DNA of 64,000 nt from VAZQ01 sp963827585 (lineage in GTDB: Bacteria > Pseudomonadota > Alphaproteobacteria > Rhizobiales > Xanthobacteraceae), in the NCBI GenBank assembly GCA_963827585.1, contig CAWHCK010000064.1:13382-77381 (forward strand). Reading direction: 5' to 3'. Made by a program: the position numbers and the translations under genes. Below are positions 52,808 through 62,751 of this stretch, piece by piece. The number at the start of each line of letters is the position of its first letter. Position 1 is the first letter of the stretch. Under the pieces are notes generated by a model, which saw only the letters and a list, made by a program, of their open reading frames with translations, did not search any database and was not told where the DNA came from.

Positions 52808-53851
52808 TCAGCTCGCGCTGGCCGCGATCTTCCACTTGTCGTTCCAGGCCTTGTGCTCCTTCAGGAACTTGGCCAGGCCCGGATGCACGGCAATCTGGGG
52901 ATTGGCATTGATGCCCTGCACCTGCATGCCGACGAAGTCCTTCGCCATCGTCGAGAAGCCCGGATCGATCTTCGCGAGATCGTCCCGCTTCTCGTAGAAC
53001 GCCTTGACCATCCTGTAGACGATGTCTTCCGGCATATCGGTCCTGGCGTTGTAACCGAACAGAATCGGCACCGCCCGGAGCGTCGAGGGACCGACCTCCT
53101 TGGCGAACGCGCCCTTGGGATCGACGTCGACGACCGCGAGGCCGGCCGCCTTGATTTTCTCGATCTCGTCCGGGCACGGATTGATCACCTTGATGTCCAT
53201 GCGGATCTCGGTCTCTTTCCAATAGGCGGCGAGCGAGCGGCCGGCCGTGGTGTAGGTGGCGGATCCCACGATCGTGCCCTGCTCCATGGCGTCGGCATTC
53301 GACTTGAGATCGATCTGGACGTGCTTGAAATCGTAGCCCAGCGCCTTGTAGATGCGCTGCCAGTTCAGCCAGTTCATGAATCCGGCCTGGGTGTAGAACA
53401 CCGGCTTTCCGCTGAAATCTTTCCAGCACTTGAATTTGTCGGCTTGCTTGGCCGACGTCGCCAGCATCAACTCCATCGGATAGGCGTACCAGGTGTGCAC
53501 GATCTCGGGCTTGATGGGACTGTAGTCCTTGAAGCCCCCGCTGCGCTCCTGGAACTGGCTCATGCCGATGTCTGCCGTGTAGGCGATCTCGCCCTCGCCG
53601 TTCATCACCGCCTTCATCGCGACGGTTGGGGAGGTGTAGGGCTGCACCGTTACGGTGTACTCGCCGCCCAGCGCCTCTTCGACGAGCTTCGCCATCGCGG
53701 CGGCGACCGTGTAGCCATAGGAACCGACCTGTGACGTGGTCCAGCGCAGCGACTTGCGCTGCGCCTGCGCCGGTTGCAGTGCCGACGCCGCCACGATCGC
53801 GGCAACGGCTGCCGTGCATACGGTCGAGGCGTAAGCTTTCATCTTGGGCAT
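52808..53851 (-). CDS. TAXI-family TRAP substrate-binding protein
   Basis: Periplasmic receptor of the TRAP system (347 residues). Start at 53851, with GGAGG upstream; the signal peptide TVCTAAVAAIVAASALQPAQ is cleaved after AQA. The mature protein begins RKSLRWTTSQVGSYGYTVAA and has VEEALGGEYTVTVQPYTSPT and AVMNGEGEIAYTADIGMSQF, typical of TAXI receptors. It lies upstream of the fused permease on the same strand with about 170 bases between, so they are probably one operon. Confidence 0.92.
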   Translation of the reverse strand: MPKMKAYASTVCTAAVAAIVAASALQPAQAQRKSLRWTTSQVGSYGYTVAAAMAKLVEEALGGEYTVTVQPYTSPTVAMKAVMNGEGEIAYTADIGMSQFQERSGGFKDYSPIKPEIVHTWYAYPMELMLATSAKQADKFKCWKDFSGKPVFYTQAGFMNWLNWQRIYKALGYDFKHVQIDLKSNADAMEQGTIVGSATYTTAGRSLAAYWKETEIRMDIKVINPCPDEIEKIKAAGLAVVDVDPKGAFAKEVGPSTLRAVPILFGYNARTDMPEDIVYRMVKAFYEKRDDLAKIDPGFSTMAKDFVGMQVQGINANPQIAVHPGLAKFLKEHKAWNDKWKIAASAS

Positions 53852-54158
53852 TGGTATCCTCCCGTCGGATCGTTGTCTTTTGGAGCCGGACTGCGGCACC
53901 AAGCGCCGCGGCGCCCGGTTCCATCATACCCGAACCCGTGATGGAATGGGGGCTTGTGGCAGTGGGACCACTTGCCGCCCCCGGAAAACCGGTCCGGCAG
54001 CCGGGTCGAAGCGCGCCGCCGTTTCAGGGCGCAAGAGCATGAAGAGGCCGTCATTTTGGCTCGTGAGCCGGTCTCCTGCTCTTGATTCGCGAGCCCGGTT
54101 CCCTGACGCCGCCTCGATGCCAAGTTTCGCCCGATTTGTGCCACGGTCTGCGGTGGCG

Positions 54159-54257
54159 ACTTGGAGCGGAACGTCATGCTGGAAAGATCATGGTTGCGGC
54201 AACGGCAGCGCTCGCGATGAAGGATACGGCGCGCGTCTATTCTTGCGACGCGCAGCG
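54159..54257 (+). pseudogene. Relic of the LTXXQ gene 5' end
   Basis: About 100 bases here (cttggagcggaacgtcatg... to ...gacgcgcagcg) align with the ribosome-binding site and signal-peptide region of the LTXXQ gene 277 bases downstream. Corrected for one inserted C after ATG and one missing base, it encodes an alanine-rich signal-like stretch ending at the same Ala-Gln-Arg point. Only the 5' end is present, so this is a decayed partial duplication. Confidence 0.6.
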
Positions 54258-54452
54258 TATTCACCAGGAGGTGAACCAAATCGCGCAGTGGAAGCGCCCC
54301 ATACGGGGACGTGACCGGGCCGTAATCCGGGCTCGCGAATTTGTTATCTCGTGTTGTCTCGAGACATTCTACCTAACCAAACTTTAACTTGATGCCAGGT
54401 TCCTTTCGATTTGTAGTCGCATCCACGATCGGCTCACTTGGAGGGGAACGTC

Positions 54453-55028
54453 ATGTGGAAAGTCATCGTCGCAGGAACCGCCGCGCTCGCGATAGCCGGT
54501 ACGTCCCTGGTCTACGCGCAGCAGCGCAGCGGTCGTGACGGCGCACTGCGCTCGCAACCCAACATCGAGGACCAGCGCTGGCAGCCCAATGCCGAGGACC
54601 TGCGTGCCTTCGGTGAAGCGCGGCTGGCGGCGCTCAAGGCCGGCCTGGCGCTCACCCCCGAGCAGGAGAAGAGCTGGGCGGCGTTCGAGCAGGCGGCGCG
54701 CGACTACGGCAAGCTGCGGATGGACCGCATGGCTGCGGTGCGCAATACCGCGCCCAGCAGCGACCCGGTCGAGCGGCTGCGTCAGCGCGCCACCGCCATG
54801 TCGGACGCCAGTGCGGCCTTGAACAAATTGGCCGACGCCACAGATCCTCTCTACAAGAGTCTCGACGACAGCCAGAAGCGGCGCTTTGCGATTCTCAATC
54901 GCGTGACCGGGCTCGACCGGCCTTCGTTCCGCCGACATGACGGCGATGGCATGCGCCACTACTGGGGTCCGCGCCGCACCGATGGCGGCGAGATGAATAT
55001 GGAGCACTCTGGCGAGCAACGCCTGTAG
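54453..55028 (+). CDS. LTXXQ-motif (Spy/CpxP-like) periplasmic protein
   Basis: A 191-residue exported helical protein. The start (54453) follows GGAGGGG. The signal peptide MWKVIVAGTAALAIAGTSLV is cleaved after YAQ. The mature part has the defining LTPEQEKSWAAFEQAARDYG (LTxxQ) and a second helical unit (TAMSDASAALNKLADATDPL, LDDSQKRRFAIL). The family covers small periplasmic chaperones and stress sensors. A terminator follows 68 bases after the stop. Confidence 0.88.
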   Translation: MWKVIVAGTAALAIAGTSLVYAQQRSGRDGALRSQPNIEDQRWQPNAEDLRAFGEARLAALKAGLALTPEQEKSWAAFEQAARDYGKLRMDRMAAVRNTAPSSDPVERLRQRATAMSDASAALNKLADATDPLYKSLDDSQKRRFAILNRVTGLDRPSFRRHDGDGMRHYWGPRRTDGGEMNMEHSGEQRL

Positions 55029-55096
55029 TCACCATATAGAGCCTAGCGCCGGCGGTCGCACTCCCAGCCCCCCGACACGATCGCCGACGTACGGGA

Positions 55097-55131
55097 GCCG
55101 CCGGGTCCCCACCCGGCGGCTTTCCTTTTTT
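55097..55131 (+). terminator. Rho-independent terminator
   Basis: A strong hairpin gccgccggg/cccggcggc with a short tcccca loop, followed by tttcctttttt. It ends the LTXXQ transcription unit and isolates the tRNA gene downstream. Confidence 0.9.
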
Positions 55132-55231
55132 GCGGGGAGCCGACGGCCTGGGGAACCCCGACATCACGCTGCGGAACGTCGTAGCGCTGTGGAATGCGAG
55201 ACGGTGCGCGGCGGTCTTTCCCGCCCCTCGC

Positions 55232-55259
55232 TGGACAGCCCCGGATCGCTTTGCTACAG
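55232..55259 (+). promoter_or_regulatory. Possible promoter of tRNA-Lys
   Basis: TGGACA at 55232-55237, a 16-base spacer and CTACAG at 55254-55259, about 36 bases before the mature tRNA. A weak match, offered because a tRNA gene behind a terminator needs its own promoter. Confidence 0.35.
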
Positions 55260-55294
55260 GACCCCGCCCGAGCGGAACCTCGCACGGGCATTCC

Positions 55295-55370
<76 letters not shown>

Positions 55371-55576
55371 AAATATGACTAAAAGTTCAATAGGTTAAGA
55401 CAGGTAGGATTGGCGTTTTTACTGATGACTTTCAAGCGGACCCTCAGCGGACCCCGCAGGACAGCCTGACATTATCATTTTTGATTAGAACGCGCGTTCT
55501 GGCGTTGACATCGCGGCCAGCGGCATTGTCAGCGCCGTCATGAAATAATCGCTCGCTGGCGGTCGGGGTAGTTCAC

Positions 55577-56191
55577 GTGCAGGTGAGAGGCTCAGATCGC
55601 AAACGAACCGTAGCGAACGCCGCAGCGGCAGGTGCTGCGGATGAGGTCCTCAAGGCCTCTGACTTGCCGATCTCGGTGGTAACAGAACTCGGGCGCGCGC
55701 AAATACCGCCAGAGACTTTTGCGGCGATGCTGGGTGCGTTTGGGCGGCTACCAGAAGAAGGGCAATACACCCTCGCGGTCCGCATCATAAACGTTTTGCG
55801 AATCTACTAGCTCAGGAAGCTAGTCGAAAAGCAGCAATTCCCGCTGCCGCACCAGCAGCGGAAGCACTTAAATAGCATCGGCGCCTCCGCTAGAGGTCTC
55901 CTTGCGCTACTTGGCGTTAAGGAGGCGAAGTCAGTTGCGAGCGGCGTTCGTCGAGGGTTGATACATCCGACGGTGGGCTCCTCTCTTTTGCCCGGGCTTT
56001 ACCGTGTCGCCGTCGAACGGCGGCCAGCAACAGCCACCGTCAGCGCTGACGAGCGGCTGACCACTCTTATTCTGCTCCTGTCCGATCTGGTGGAAGCCGC
56101 GGAGCGATGTGCGCTTGAGACCGGCACACAGTACCGAAAAGGCCGGGGTGGGAGCGGCGAGCAGGACAAATCACCGCCGAGGTTGAGTTGA
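55577..56191 (+). pseudogene. Unknown element gene split by an in-frame TAG
   Basis: Two frames in the same register, 55577-55810 and 55811-56191, are separated only by TAG at 55808-55810. Joined they would give about 204 residues: ADEVLKASDLPISVVTELGR, EEGQYTLAVRIINVLRIY, stop, then LRKLVEKQQFPLPHQQRKHL, GLLALLGVKEAKSVASGVRR and SADERLTTLILLLSDLVEAA. I recognise no family. The first start is a GTG. Either a nonsense mutation inactivated the gene or the two halves are separate small proteins. The stop of the second half overlaps the next start (TGATG). Confidence 0.45.
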
Positions 56192-56448
56192 TGCAAGCCA
56201 TCATCGCGTCTTATGCCGAGTTGCGTAACCGTTTTCCGAGTAGTGGTCCGCCGCTAGCGTTTGACAAGCGGCTACGGAAGTTCGTGCGCTCGGGCTTGAA
56301 GCTTGTCGCCTCTGCGTCTCGTTTTGTCGATTCTGACCTCCTAAAGCCGACCCAAATCACGGATGCCGCTATCAGGGGAGCATTCAACCGATGGCGTGCA
56401 CAAACCAAAGCTAAGACTGCAGTTGATTTGAACATTTCGCAAAAATAG
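56191..56448 (+). CDS. Small hypothetical protein
   Basis: An 85-residue, mostly helical, basic protein (MQAIIASYAELRNRFPSSG, DKRLRKFVRSGLKLVASASR, AAIRGAFNRWRAQTKAKT). Its ATG overlaps the stop of the upstream broken gene, so the two were translationally coupled. No family recognised. It precedes the HTH protein within the element. Confidence 0.45.
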   Translation: MQAIIASYAELRNRFPSSGPPLAFDKRLRKFVRSGLKLVASASRFVDSDLLKPTQITDAAIRGAFNRWRAQTKAKTAVDLNISQK

Positions 56449-56509
56449 GCCACGTCATAGATTGCCTCGCGACGCCAGATTTTGTCTGGCACTGACATGC
56501 GAGGCCACA

Positions 56510-56740
56510 ATGGACATCGATCCGCCGAGACCCTTCTCACAGCGCGCGGAAACAGCGCAATATCTGCGTTGCAGTCTGCGCACCCTCGACCGCGAACGTG
56601 CTGAAGGACGTGGCATCCCATACGTCAGAATCGGCGGGCGCATTCGTTATCGCCGCGCGGATGTCGAGGCTTTCGTCGCGGCACACGTTCGTGGTCGAGG
56701 GGGCGGCGAGACCGACACCGGCGTCGTCGCCGCAGGCTAG
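56510..56740 (+). CDS. Excisionase-type helix-turn-helix protein
   Basis: A 76-residue DNA-binding protein with a MerR-like HTH_17 fold: SQRAETAQYLRCSLRTLDRE as the helix-turn-helix, IPYVRIGGRIRYRRADVEAF as the wing with the typical Y-x-R-x-G-G-R-I-R-Y-R motif. Such proteins act as excisionases or repressors of integrated elements. It starts at the ATG at 56510, directly upstream of the primase gene, consistent with an element control/replication module. Confidence 0.82.
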   Translation: MDIDPPRPFSQRAETAQYLRCSLRTLDRERAEGRGIPYVRIGGRIRYRRADVEAFVAAHVRGRGGGETDTGVVAAG

Positions 56741-56770
56741 TCAATCACGCTCCACTCGCCGAGCGGCGCC

Positions 56771-57663
56771 ATGACCGCCGAGATCATTGCGAAGGCCCTT
56801 GGTGGTCGAAGGGCGGGTGGCGGTTGGATCGCGCGCTGCCCGGCACATGAGGATCGAAAGCCGAGCCTCTCGATCACCGAAGCCAAAGGCGGCAAAGTGC
56901 TGGTCCGCTGCCATGCTGGCTGCGAGCAGGCGCGGGTGATCGCTGCTCTGCGTTCGCGGGGTCTGTGGATTGGGAATAGCCCTCGCCGGTTCACTCGCTC
57001 CGCGCCACGTGTTGCTGGCGCCGCTCGACAGGGGCGCGACGAGGCCCAACGCTCTAAAGCCGCGCTCGCCATCTGGCAGTCTGCGACGCCGCCAAATGGA
57101 ACGCTGGTCGGGACCTATCTCATCTCGCGCGGCCTGCGCTTGCCACCGCCGCCGACACTCCGCTTCCATCCCGGCTTGAAACATCCGTCGGGCGGCATTT
57201 GGCCGGGGATGGTTGCGCTGGTAACGCGCGGCGTTGACGACACGCCGCTCGCGATCCACCGCACGTTCCTCGCCCGCGACGGTCTGGGCAAGGCGCCGGT
57301 CGAGCCGCAGAAAATGATGCTCGGTCCGTGCCGCGGCGGCGCGGTTCGCCTCGCCAGCCGGGCGACGTGCTGATGGTCGGGGAAGGCATCGAGACCTGCC
57401 TCGCCGCCATGCAGGCGACCGGCCATCCGGCCTGGGCGGCGCTCTCGACGTCGGGCCTTCGCGCCCTCGATCTGCCCCGCGACGTGCGCGACGTGATCGT
57501 GCTCGCCGATGGCGATGATCCCGGAGAGGCGGCGGCGCGTGACTGCGCATGGCGATGGAAGCGGGAAGGTCGCCGCGTGCGCATCGCCCGTCCGCCGCAG
57601 GGTATGGATTTCAACGATCATGCTGTTGGCCGCGCGCCCCGCATCGAGGAGGGCGCGCAATGA
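56771..57663 (+). CDS. Toprim-type primase, frameshifted
   Basis: A mobile-element primase. The N-terminal zinc finger has CPAHEDRKPSLSITEAKGGK and VRCHAGCEQARVIAALRSRG (Cys/His ligands as in CHC2 primases). The middle part contains YLISRGLRLPPPPTLRFHPG and TPLAIHRTFLARDGLGK. At about 57352 the frame must shift by -1 to reach PGDVLMVGEGIETCLAAMQA, the start of the toprim domain, with the acidic LADGDDPGEAAARDC (D-x-D) further on. Corrected size is about 297 residues. Its stop overlaps the start of the ATPase gene (ATGA). Confidence 0.78.
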
Positions 57664-60090
57664 ACGGCGACGATACCGAGCGAACCCGAGAACCTCATCG
57701 CTGCCGCCATCGATGCGGCCGAGGACATCCGCGATCCGCTGGAGGGGCTGGTCGAGAAGACCGCGACCGATCCCGGCGCGCCCTTTGCGGCCGATACACT
57801 GGAGCGGCTCGCGGCGCTGAAGAAGGACGACCGCGCTGCGTTCGAGGCGCTGCGGGCGCAATTGAAGGGTGCAGGCTGCCGGGTGACGGCGCTCGACGAG
57901 GCCATCGCCAAGGAAAACGGTGAGTACGGCGGGCGCGGCCCGACGCAGGCCGATATCCTGATGGAACTGGCGCAATCTGCCGAACTGTTTCATACGCCGG
58001 ACGGCACCGGCTTCGCTGACCTCGACATCAACGGCCATCGCGAGACTTGGCCGATCCGCGGTAAGGGCTTCCGCCGCTGGCTGGCCCGCCGCTTCTTCGA
58101 GGCGACACAGGGCGCGCCGAGTTCCGAGGCACTGCAGTCTGCGCTCAACGTGATCGAGGCCAGGGCGCATTTCGATGCGCCCGAGCGTGTCGTCCATATC
58201 CGCGTCGGCGGGCTGGATGGGCGGCTCTATCTCGATCTCGGCGACGAGAGGTGGCGGGCGGTGGAAATCGATACCACAGGCTGGCGCGTGATCGACAACC
58301 CGCCGGTGCGCTTCCGCCGCGCCGCCGGGATGCGGCCTTTGCCGGTGCCGGTGCCCGGTGGCTCGGTCGAGACGCTGCGTTCCTTCCTCAACGTTCGGTC
58401 CGACGCCGACTTCGTACTGGTGGTCGCCTGGGCGCTGGCTGTGCTGCGCAATCGCGGTCCCTATCCGGTGATCGTGCTGTCGGGCGAGCAGGGATCGGCC
58501 AAGTCCACCTTCTCGGCGATCCTGCGGGCGCTGCTCGATCCCAATACCGCGCCCTTGCGGGCCCTGCCGCGCGAGGATCGTGACCTGTTCATCGCCGCCA
58601 GCAACGGCCATGTGCTGGCCTTCGACAACGTGTCGGGTCTGCCGGCGTGGATTTCCGACACGCTTTGCCGGTTGGCGACCGGCGGCGGCTTCGCGGTGCG
58701 CCAGCTTTACACCGACCAGGACGAGGTGCTGTTCGACGCCACCCGGCCGGTGATCCTCAACGGCATCGAGGAGATCGTGACGCGGCCCGACCTCGCCGAC
58801 CGTGCCCTGTTCCTGACGCTGGACCCGATCCCGGAGGAGCGCCGCCGCCCGGAGGCTGAACTCTGGGCGGCGTTCGAGGCCGAGCGCCCGCGCATCCTGG
58901 GCGTGCTGCTCGACGCCGTGGTGGAGGGCCTCAAGCGGCTGCCCGAGACGCGGCTGGAGAAGCTGCCGCGCATGGCGGATTTCGCGCTGTGGGCGACGGC
59001 GTGCGAGACGGCGCTCTGGTCCGCCGGCACCTTCTGGTCGGCCTATTGCGGCAATCGCGACGAGGCGGTGGAGGGCGTGATCGACGCCGACCCGATCGCC
59101 ACCGCTGTGCGCGCCGTGATGGCAACGCGGACGGTGTGGACGGGGACGGCCTCAGACCTTCTGGGCGCCCTTGCAGAGGTGGTGGGTGAGCGCGTCGCCA
59201 AGTCCAAGGCTTGGCCCGATACCCCTCGGGCGCTGGCGGGCAGGCTGCGTCGGGCGGCGACATTTCTGCGCAAGATCGGCATCGAGATCGGCTTCGGGCG
59301 GGAGGGACGGGCACGGACCCGCACCATCAACATCACGACAATCCAGCCTTCTGCCACGCCAGAAAAGCCGGGGACACAACCGTCCGCACCGTCCGCATCG
59401 TCCGCGCCCACGTCGAAATCCAACCCGGCCAATGGCTTCCCGGCTCAGTCCGTGCGGACGGTAGCCCGCGATGCGGACGGTAGCGGCCAAGGCAATGCTC
59501 CGACCGTCCGCGCCAAACCCTTGGAAAACAATGCTGGGACCGCTGCGGACGGTGCGGACGCAAATCGTGCGCCGCAATCTGCACCGGAAAAAACGTTTGT
59601 GGAGCGGCTGGAGGGCGCGGATATGAGCGCGGCCGAAGCCCTTCGCGCAGCGCACGCGGCCGGTGTCACGGTAATGTTCGATGGCGAAGGCCTCCTGCTT
59701 GAGGCGAACGCCGAGCCACCGCAGGCCGTGCTGGATGTGCTCGCGCGTCATAAGCTCAGCATTCTCGCTCTGTTACGGTCAAGTCAGGACGGTTGGACCG
59801 CTGAGGACTGGCAAGCGCGTTTCGACGAACGCGCGGGGTTTCTGGAGCATGACGACGGCTTGTCGCGCGCTGAGGCCGAAGTCCAGGCATTCGAGTGCTG
59901 TATCGTCGAGTGGCTGAACCGCAACCCGAGTTTCTCCCTTGCCGGACGCTGCGCGTGGTGCGGCAAGCCCGAAACGCCTAGCGCCGTGGTCGTGCCATTC
60001 GGGGCCGAGCCGGACACCACGCATGGCTTCATGCCGGATGCTGGTCCGCTTGGTATCAACGGAGACGGGGGGAAGCCGTCCTGGCATTGA
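57660..60090 (+). CDS. Mobile-element P-loop ATPase with C-terminal extra domain
   Basis: A large protein of about 800 residues likely acting with the primase in replication of the element. ATG at 57660 overlaps the primase stop; a +1 shift between 57665 and 57690 joins MNGDDTE to PENLIAAAIDAAEDIRDPLE. From about 57700 the frame is intact. Walker A is VIVLSGEQGSAKSTFSAILR, followed by LAFDNVSGLPAWISDTLCRL and TRPVILNGIEEIVTRPDLAD, as in phage and plasmid ATPases. After a Ser/Thr/Pro linker (about 59330-59590) comes a separate domain: SAAEALRAAHAAGVTVMFDG, VLARHKLSILALL, WLNRNPS and a C-x-x-C pair (CAWCGK), which in related elements is a stand-alone protein. Confidence 0.75.
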
Positions 60091-60123
60091 GGGGAATGGG
60101 CATCACCATGGGCGGAGACCACG

Positions 60124-60429
60124 ATGATTGATGGCGCGTCCCCGGTTTCGCCTGCCGCCGAACGGATGCGCCGCTACCGTGAGGGCCGCAGGCGTGGCCT
60201 TTCGTGCATCACGGTTGAGCCGCCGGCGGAAGCGCCGCAGCCGCAGACGCAGCCGAGCGCGAGCAACGGCATACCCGAAGACCGTCGTGGCTTCGTCGGT
60301 TACGTGGACGGCAGGTTCGTCCACTACTGTCCCGAATGCGGCGAGTGGGGCGCACACGGAATTGGCGTCTTTCTGCGCCGTGGCCAGCTCGGAGTTTGGT
60401 ACTGCGCGGAGCACAACCCGAAGACGTAA
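60124..60429 (+). CDS. Small zinc-ribbon hypothetical protein
   Basis: A 101-residue protein. The N-terminal AAERMRRYREGRRRGLSCIT is a pattern common in small accessory proteins of Rhizobiales elements. The C-terminal half has HYCPECGEWGAHGIGVFLRR and WYCAEHNP, giving Cys-x-x-Cys and Cys-x-x-His ligands of a zinc ribbon. Function unknown. It follows the ATPase gene by about 30 bases. Confidence 0.6.
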   Translation: MIDGASPVSPAAERMRRYREGRRRGLSCITVEPPAEAPQPQTQPSASNGIPEDRRGFVGYVDGRFVHYCPECGEWGAHGIGVFLRRGQLGVWYCAEHNPKT

Positions 60430-60438
60430 AGGAACACA

Positions 60439-60763
60439 ATGATGAACGACAAGATTAAACTCAAGGCGATCAAGCTGCCGGACGAGATCAACGCCATTTG
60501 CTGCGTCGCGTGCCGCCACATTTCGGAACGCCCGCTCATGGCAGCAGAGGGCGAGGCCGAAGGCGAGGACATCATCATCTGCCCGCACTGCCTCGCAGAG
60601 GGCGACATCGACGCCAAGCTCGAGCGCCACGCTGCTCGCTTGGAAAGTACGGTCGCGATGGCTACGCGCCCTCATCGGGCGGCTCGAGGTGCCGTCCCCG
60701 GCGGTGCTCAAGGAGTTCGCCCGTCCAGAAGACACCGAGCAAGCAGCGGTTTCTGGATGCTGA
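60439..60763 (+). pseudogene. Zinc-ribbon protein, frameshifted
   Basis: Starts MMNDKIKLKAIKLPDEINAI with two Cys-x-x-Cys knuckles (CCVACRH and IICPHC), so probably a small zinc-binding protein. After DAKLERHAARLES a +1 shift near 60655 leads to ALIGRLEVPSPAVLKEFARP and a stop at 60761-60763, which looks like the genuine C-terminus. In the uncorrected frame the reading continues to 60954 with low-complexity sequence whose last part (VDPERGKALAAALAKRREFL) belongs to another broken gene. Confidence 0.5.
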
Positions 60764-61253
60764 GCGATCTTCTCGATGAAGCGAGCTGCTGCGATCAATC
60801 AGGTGGCTCATCGTCTGGCGAGCCTGCTGCAGGATATCGTGGCGCGTGGCCGCTGATCAAATCCGACGCGGAAGTGGACCCGGAGCGTGGCAAAGCGCTG
60901 GCAGCCGCACTCGCCAAGCGGCGAGAGTTTCTTGGACCGGGAGCGGAATTATGATCGCAAAAGTTCCGCTCGAGGCCATCTCCGTCGCGCCTCGTGGATG
61001 TCGAGAACATGTTCGAGCGCGACGGCGAGGTCACGGCTTCTGGCTCGCCGAGACGGCGGGCGGCCGGCAGCGAACTATCCTGACCCCGATGGACGTCCCG
61101 CCGGAGGTGTCCGCGGCCGAAGCCGGTCATCGATCTCGGGCTGCGGCTTGCCGACATCGCGGGTCTTCAGCGGGAACCTGCCGCAGCGACGAGGACAAGG
61201 ACGAACAGATAGTTGCTCACATTGAGAACAAGTCTGCCGACACGGAGAGCGCC
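60764..61253 (+). other. Decayed coding sequence of the element
   Basis: Fragments of former genes in changing frames: INQVAHRLASLLQDIVARGR ending at 60856, VDPERGKALAAALAKRREFL ending at 60954, and VIDLGLRLADIAGLQREP ending near 61215. None has an intact start-to-stop frame with recognisable domains. Confidence 0.4.
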
Positions 61254-61480
61254 ATGACGTTCAGGCAAGGGGTTTCTGGCAACCCTCACGGCAACCGGCA
61301 CCGCACGCGTCATCTGCTGAACCAGGAGTTCATGCAAGCGCTGCTGCTGAACTTCCGTCATCAGGGCAAGAAGGCGATCGAAAAGGTCGCTCGTAACCAG
61401 CCGGCCGCATACCTCAAAATTCTTGCTTGTTGGTGCCTCGCGAGATGAAAGTCGAGATTCCGGCGGGGTTAAGGCGATGA
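61254..61480 (+). pseudogene. DUF5681 protein, frameshifted
   Basis: Starts MTFRQGVSGNPHGNRHRTRH, the signature of DUF5681 proteins, small proteins of mobile elements and phages that sit where terminase small subunits do. It continues with QEFMQALLLNFRHQGKKAIE and NQPAAYLKILA; then a -1 shift near 61425 is required to reach LLVPREMKVEIPAGLRR and the TGA at 61478-61480. Its stop overlaps the next start (ATGA). Corrected length about 75 residues. Confidence 0.6.
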
Positions 61481-61692
61481 CGGATGAGCAGCTCGAAGCG
61501 GCAATCGAGGCGATCCAGGCCATGCTTGAGCAAAAAAACAGGCTTAAGGTGATCGAAGGCACTGCCGAAGCTGTCGCATTGCCGGCACCCGACTTTGTCC
61601 TGAGACGGACCGAACAAGGGCATGGATGCGGCGGACAAAGCGGTCGGGCCGAGGGGGCGCAGAGCCGAGGAAGCGCGGGGGGGAGAGGATGA
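61477..61692 (+). CDS. Small element protein following DUF5681
   Basis: A 71-residue frame coupled to the DUF5681 gene by an ATGA overlap. Its N-terminal half is a plausible helical protein (MTDEQLEAAIEAIQAMLEQK) followed by NRLKVIEGTAEAVALPAPDF; such proteins commonly follow DUF5681 genes in Rhizobiales elements. The last 25 residues are Gly/Arg-rich and may have been lost to decay. Function unknown. Confidence 0.45.
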   Translation: MTDEQLEAAIEAIQAMLEQKNRLKVIEGTAEAVALPAPDFVLRRTEQGHGCGGQSGRAEGAQSRGSAGGRG

Positions 61693-62052
61693 GTAATCGC
61701 CAGGACACCGTCTTCGAAGAGCTTAGGAGCGCAACAGCACCGTCCACCGCGCCATCCGCGCGACCGAGCAGGGAATGAGAAGACACAGGGCGAGGTCGGA
61801 GAGGGAAGCAGGAAGCATGAGGCTGAGATAAAATGGCTGCGGAGCCGTATCGGCGCAGCAAACGACCCGTGGATTCAGGCGCAGATCGCCAAACTCAAAA
61901 ATCAGGGAGAAGGCAAGCCCGCCGGGTCGATGCGATCGAGGAGACCACGGCACAACGGTGCGCTGCGGGCTCCCGCTGAAATCCGCCTGCAGGGCGAACG
62001 GCTGCAGCCAATCGGCGCTGACCCGCTATGAAAACTGCAAATGAGGAGCAGC

Positions 62053-62139
62053 ATGAATAAGCTCTTAATCATCGGCATCGATGAGGACGGTTTCTCGGTT
62101 TATCCCAAGAAACGCCCGCCTGACGAAGCTATTGAGTGA
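62053..62139 (+). CDS. Short reading frame, possibly a gene remnant
   Basis: A 28-codon frame MNKLLIIGIDEDGFSVYPKK ending PPDEAIE, preceded by a gaggag-like ribosome-binding site. The amino-acid composition looks coding (start of an alpha/beta protein), and the next 150 bases hold a second fragment (ILAVAWEDGDDMAVVRIMPE). Likely the first part of a broken gene; no family recognised. Confidence 0.3.
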   Translation: MNKLLIIGIDEDGFSVYPKKRPPDEAIE

Positions 62140-62613
62140 TCCAGCACCACAGTGAAAGGCTACGTGCCCCCTGCTCGATAAGCCCGTGATTTTGGCAGTC
62201 GCTTGGGAAGACGGTGACGACATGGCTGTCGTGAGGATTATGCCAGAAAACTGCGAACATTTCCTGATGAGCCATTCGAAACCATCGAGCTGAGGTTCCC
62301 CACAAAACTATAATGCTGAAGAGCGTGCGTGATGAACTGGAAGACCTATGTGATGCGGCAGAAACGCCTCCGGCGTCATTGGCCAGGTTGATGCTAACAG
62401 AAAGATGAGTAGGTGCGCAGAACCAAGGCGCTGATGAAAACCGCCAAGGTCGTTGATGACCTGATCAATGAGGACACTACTCCAAGAAGTGGAAGGGCAA
62501 AGAGGTGTTTCCCCTGGGGATTTATTCAAGGCTACGCGCAGCATCAACAGCGTGACGCGGCTAGATCAGGTGCGGTTCAAAGTTGAGCAGGGTGTGGCCT
62601 GCGGGTCTTCGCC

Positions 62614-62751
62614 ATGCTGGTTCCGCGCGAACGCAAGGGTGCCGAGCCTCCGATCAAGGACCTGACGGACGAGCGGGCTGGGGGCGGCGATGGAGAAGCT
62701 ACATCGAGGCGAGCGCTTGCGGCGAAGGCTGGCGATGAGGCCAAGGTCTAA
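62614..62751 (+). pseudogene. Second DUF5681-like C-terminal fragment
   Basis: A 45-residue frame beginning MLVPRERKGAEPPIKDLTDE, preceded in the same register by LRVFA after a stop. The A-x-L-V-P-R-E motif equals the end of the DUF5681 gene at 61254-61480, so this looks like a fragment of another family member whose N-terminus is lost. Confidence 0.4.
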
